Shown piece after piece: positions 61,927 to 64,000 of a DNA stretch of 64,000 nt. The notes below the pieces were generated by a model. That model had not been told where the DNA came from. It was given only the letters and a program-made list of their open reading frames with translations, and ran no database searches. The translations under genes and the position numbers were made by a program. Position 1 is the first letter of the stretch, and every line of letters begins with the position of its first letter. The DNA comes from Stenotrophomonas sp. 169 (lineage in GTDB: Bacteria; Pseudomonadota; Gammaproteobacteria; Xanthomonadales; Xanthomonadaceae). Location of the stretch: contig NZ_CP061204.1 of NCBI RefSeq assembly GCF_014621775.1, positions 454,501-518,500 on the forward strand. The letters are read 5' to 3'.

Positions 61927-64000
61927 TTACCAGACCTTTACGCGCTTGTCGGGCGCCAGATAGAGCTTCTGGCCTTCCTTTACGTCGAATGCGGGATACC
62001 AGGCATCGATGTTGCGTACGGTCAGTGCGCGGAACTGGCCCGGTGCATGCACGTCGGTCAACAACGAATTGCGCAGGGCCTGCTCGCGGCTCTTGCTGCG
62101 CCACGCCTGGGCGAAGCCGAGGAAGAAGCGCTGATCGGGCGTGAAGCCTTCCAGCGTCTGTCCCGGCTTGCCCTGCAGCGAGAGCTGGTAGGCATCGTAG
62201 GCGGTGCCCAGTCCGGCCACGTCGGCGATGTTCTCGCCCAGCGACAGGCGGCCGTTGACGTGCACGCCGGGGAAGGGCTCGTAGCTGCTGAACTGCGCGG
62301 CCAGCGCGTCGCCCGCTGCGTTGAACTTCTGCAGGTCCTGCGGCGTCCACCAGTTGTGCAGGCGGCCGGTGTCATCGAACAGCGCGCCCGCGTTGTCGAA
62401 CCCGTGGCTGATCTCGTGGCCGATCACCGCACCGATGGCGCCGTAGTTCACGGCATCGTCGGCGGCGCCGTCGAAGAAGGGCGGCTGCAGGATCGCCGCC
62501 GGGAACACCAGGCGGTTTTCAAGCGGCACGTTCATCGCGTTGATGGTCTGCGGCAGCATCGCCCACTCGCCGTGGTCCGGTGCCTTGCCCAACTTGGAAA
62601 GATTGCGCTGGTACTCGAACTGTTCGGCGCGCTGCGCATTGCCCAACGGGTCATCCCGCTTCACCTCCAGGCCGCTGTAGTCGCGCCACGTCTCCGGATA
62701 GCCCATGCCCACGGTGAGTCCGGCAACCTTGGCCTTGGCACTGGCCTTGGTCTGCGGTGACATCCACTCCAGGCCATCGATGCGCTTGGAGAAGGCGGCG
62801 ATGATGTTCTTCGCCATCGCGTCGGCGCGTTCTTTGGTCTTGGCGTCGAAGTGCTTTTCCACGTAGCGCTTGCCGATGGCTTCGCCCACGGCGTGGTTGG
62901 CATCGTCCACCGCCCGCTTCCAGCGATCACTCTGCTGCGGGGTGCCACTGAGTGCGGTGCCATGGAAGGCGAAGCGCGCATCGGCGAACGTCTTCGGCAG
63001 GTAGGGCGCGGCCCGGTCCAGGGCGTGGAAGGTCAGGTAGTCCTTCCAGTCTTCAAGGGGTTCGGTGGCGACCAGCCGCGACAGGCCGGCGACGGCCTTG
63101 GGCTGCCAGACGATGAAATCCTGCTGCTGGCCCAGCCCGGAGGCCTCCAGGAACGCGGCCCAGTCCATGCCCGGCGCCTTCGCACTGAAGTCTTCGCGGG
63201 TCCAGGGGTTGGCCCCCTTGGCGACGTCGTTGGTTTCTTCCTGGCTCACGTGGGCCTGGGCGATCCTGGTTTCCAGCGCCACGATGCGCTGCGCCTTCGC
63301 GGCGGGGTCGGCGACGCCGGCCAGCTTCAGCACCTGGCCTACGTAGTCCTGGTACTGCTTGCGCAACGCCGCCATGCGGCCATCGCCCAGGTAGAAATCA
63401 CGGTCCGGCATGCCCAGCCCACCCTGCACGAGGTAAGGCGCGGTGCGCTCCGGCTGCAGCAGGTCGACCGACACCCACAGCCCGAGCAAGCGGTCGGTGT
63501 AGAAGTTCGTGGCGTTGAGCAGGTCCACGTCGGCGCGCACGTCGGCACCGAGTGCGCGGGCCAACGCGGCCTTGTCGGCGAGCGCCTCGATCGCCTGCAA
63601 CTGCGGCTGCACCGGGGCGAGTCCGCGCTGTTCGATGCCGGCCTCGTCCATGTAGGCCGCGTAGTAATCGCCGATCAGCTTGTCTTCGCCGGTGGCCTGC
63701 GCATTGTTCGCCGCGCCTTCCAGGATGGCGCGCGTATCGGCCTGGGTTTTTTCAGCGATCACGTTGAAGCTGCCGAACCGCGAGCGGTCGGCCGGGATCT
63801 CGGTGTTCTTGACCCAGCTGCCGTTGGCGAAGTCGAAGAAGTTGTCGCCCGCGGCCACGCTGCGGTCCATGCCCGATGCATCGAAACCGAAGCTGCCCAG
63901 CTGTGCCTTGGCGGGAGCCTCGGCGGCGGCTTGCTGCTGGGGCTGTGGCGCATCGGCCGGGGTATCGCCACCGCAGGCCGACAGGGTCAGGGACAGGCTG
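61927..64000 (-). CDS. M13 family metallopeptidase (PepO/neprilysin-like), lipoprotein, 5' partial
   Basis: The frame is open to the window edge, about 690 residues visible. The lipobox LTLSAC lies near the edge, then a Gln/Ala linker, NFFDFANGSWVKNTEIPADR, the zinc site GAVIGHEISHGFDNAGALFD (HExxH), SLGENIADVAGLGTAYDAY (third ligand) and the C-terminal LYLAPDKRVKVW. Cleaves peptides in the periplasm. Only the first few signal-peptide residues are missing. Confidence 0.93.
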   Translation of the reverse strand, partial: SLSLTLSACGGDTPADAPQPQQQAAAEAPAKAQLGSFGFDASGMDRSVAAGDNFFDFANGSWVKNTEIPADRSRFGSFNVIAEKTQADTRAILEGAANNAQATGEDKLIGDYYAAYMDEAGIEQRGLAPVQPQLQAIEALADKAALARALGADVRADVDLLNATNFYTDRLLGLWVSVDLLQPERTAPYLVQGGLGMPDRDFYLGDGRMAALRKQYQDYVGQVLKLAGVADPAAKAQRIVALETRIAQAHVSQEETNDVAKGANPWTREDFSAKAPGMDWAAFLEASGLGQQQDFIVWQPKAVAGLSRLVATEPLEDWKDYLTFHALDRAAPYLPKTFADARFAFHGTALSGTPQQSDRWKRAVDDANHAVGEAIGKRYVEKHFDAKTKERADAMAKNIIAAFSKRIDGLEWMSPQTKASAKAKVAGLTVGMGYPETWRDYSGLEVKRDDPLGNAQRAEQFEYQRNLSKLGKAPDHGEWAMLPQTINAMNVPLENRLVFPAAILQPPFFDGAADDAVNYGAIGAVIGHEISHGFDNAGALFDDTGRLHNWWTPQDLQKFNAAGDALAAQFSSYEPFPGVHVNGRLSLGENIADVAGLGTAYDAYQLSLQGKPGQTLEGFTPDQRFFLGFAQAWRSKSREQALRNSLLTDVHAPGQFRALTVRNIDAWYPAFDVKEGQKLYLAPDKRVKVW

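Overview
The window looks like chromosome of a GC-rich Xanthomonadaceae bacterium, most likely Stenotrophomonas. The strongest reason is the many copies of a short palindrome that begins GTAG (GTAGAGCCGACTTCAGTCGG and the variant GTAGCGCCGAGC..), which is the SMAG type of REP element known from S. maltophilia. The gene families present (aceE, DUF2145, ELM1-like, effectors with an XVIPCD tail) agree with this. No tRNA, rRNA or CRISPR array was seen, and none of the VirB/VirD4 secretion machinery is encoded here.

Layout. 0-11 kb is core-like: a queuosine-precursor transporter (partial), an IS110 element sitting in a SMAG palindrome, a DUF2145/ELM1 cluster, a nitroreductase, a YceI lipoprotein, a PadR-siderophore-interacting-protein pair with a clear operator, and a STAS/SpoIIE partner-switching pair. 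aceE (11-14 kb) is followed by visibly AT-richer DNA with a small winged-helix protein and a C5-methyltransferase/putative restriction endonuclease operon, then an IS3-family element (17.5-18.8 kb).

19.9-36.4 kb is the accessory heart of the window: an island of toxin/immunity pairs. Five proteins end in the same C-terminal domain (XVIPCD, the recognition domain for the bacteria-killing type IV secretion system of xanthomonads) plus a Gln-rich tail ending in a Met-Arg or Val-Arg-Met type motif. Their N-terminal parts differ: a zeta-type kinase, an unrecognised domain, and three related His-then-Cys domains that look like circularly permuted NlpC/P60 enzymes. Each is preceded, almost without gap, by a putative immunity gene; a cytosolic one for the zeta kinase and lipoproteins for the others. 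An orphan immunity lipoprotein, two paralogous small membrane proteins, a dead-looking AHH-nuclease relative and gene remnants lie between them. The last two effector genes have nearly identical 3' halves but diverged 5' halves.

36.5-64 kb is core-like again: a YncE-type propeller, a UvrD/helicase IV-like helicase, hydrolases, c-di-GMP signalling proteins (one with a degenerate GGDEF motif), a MerC-domain protein with an operator-like palindrome, an ABC-F gene broken by one in-frame amber codon, an EAL protein, a lytic transglycosylase, an NHL/M23-like protein, an ECF42-like sigma factor with DGPF-type partners, an M28 peptidase, a LytS/LytT-type two-component system, a perfect 30-bp inverted repeat, and a partial M13 metallopeptidase. 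SMAG palindromes are scattered between these genes and in several places supply their stop codons.
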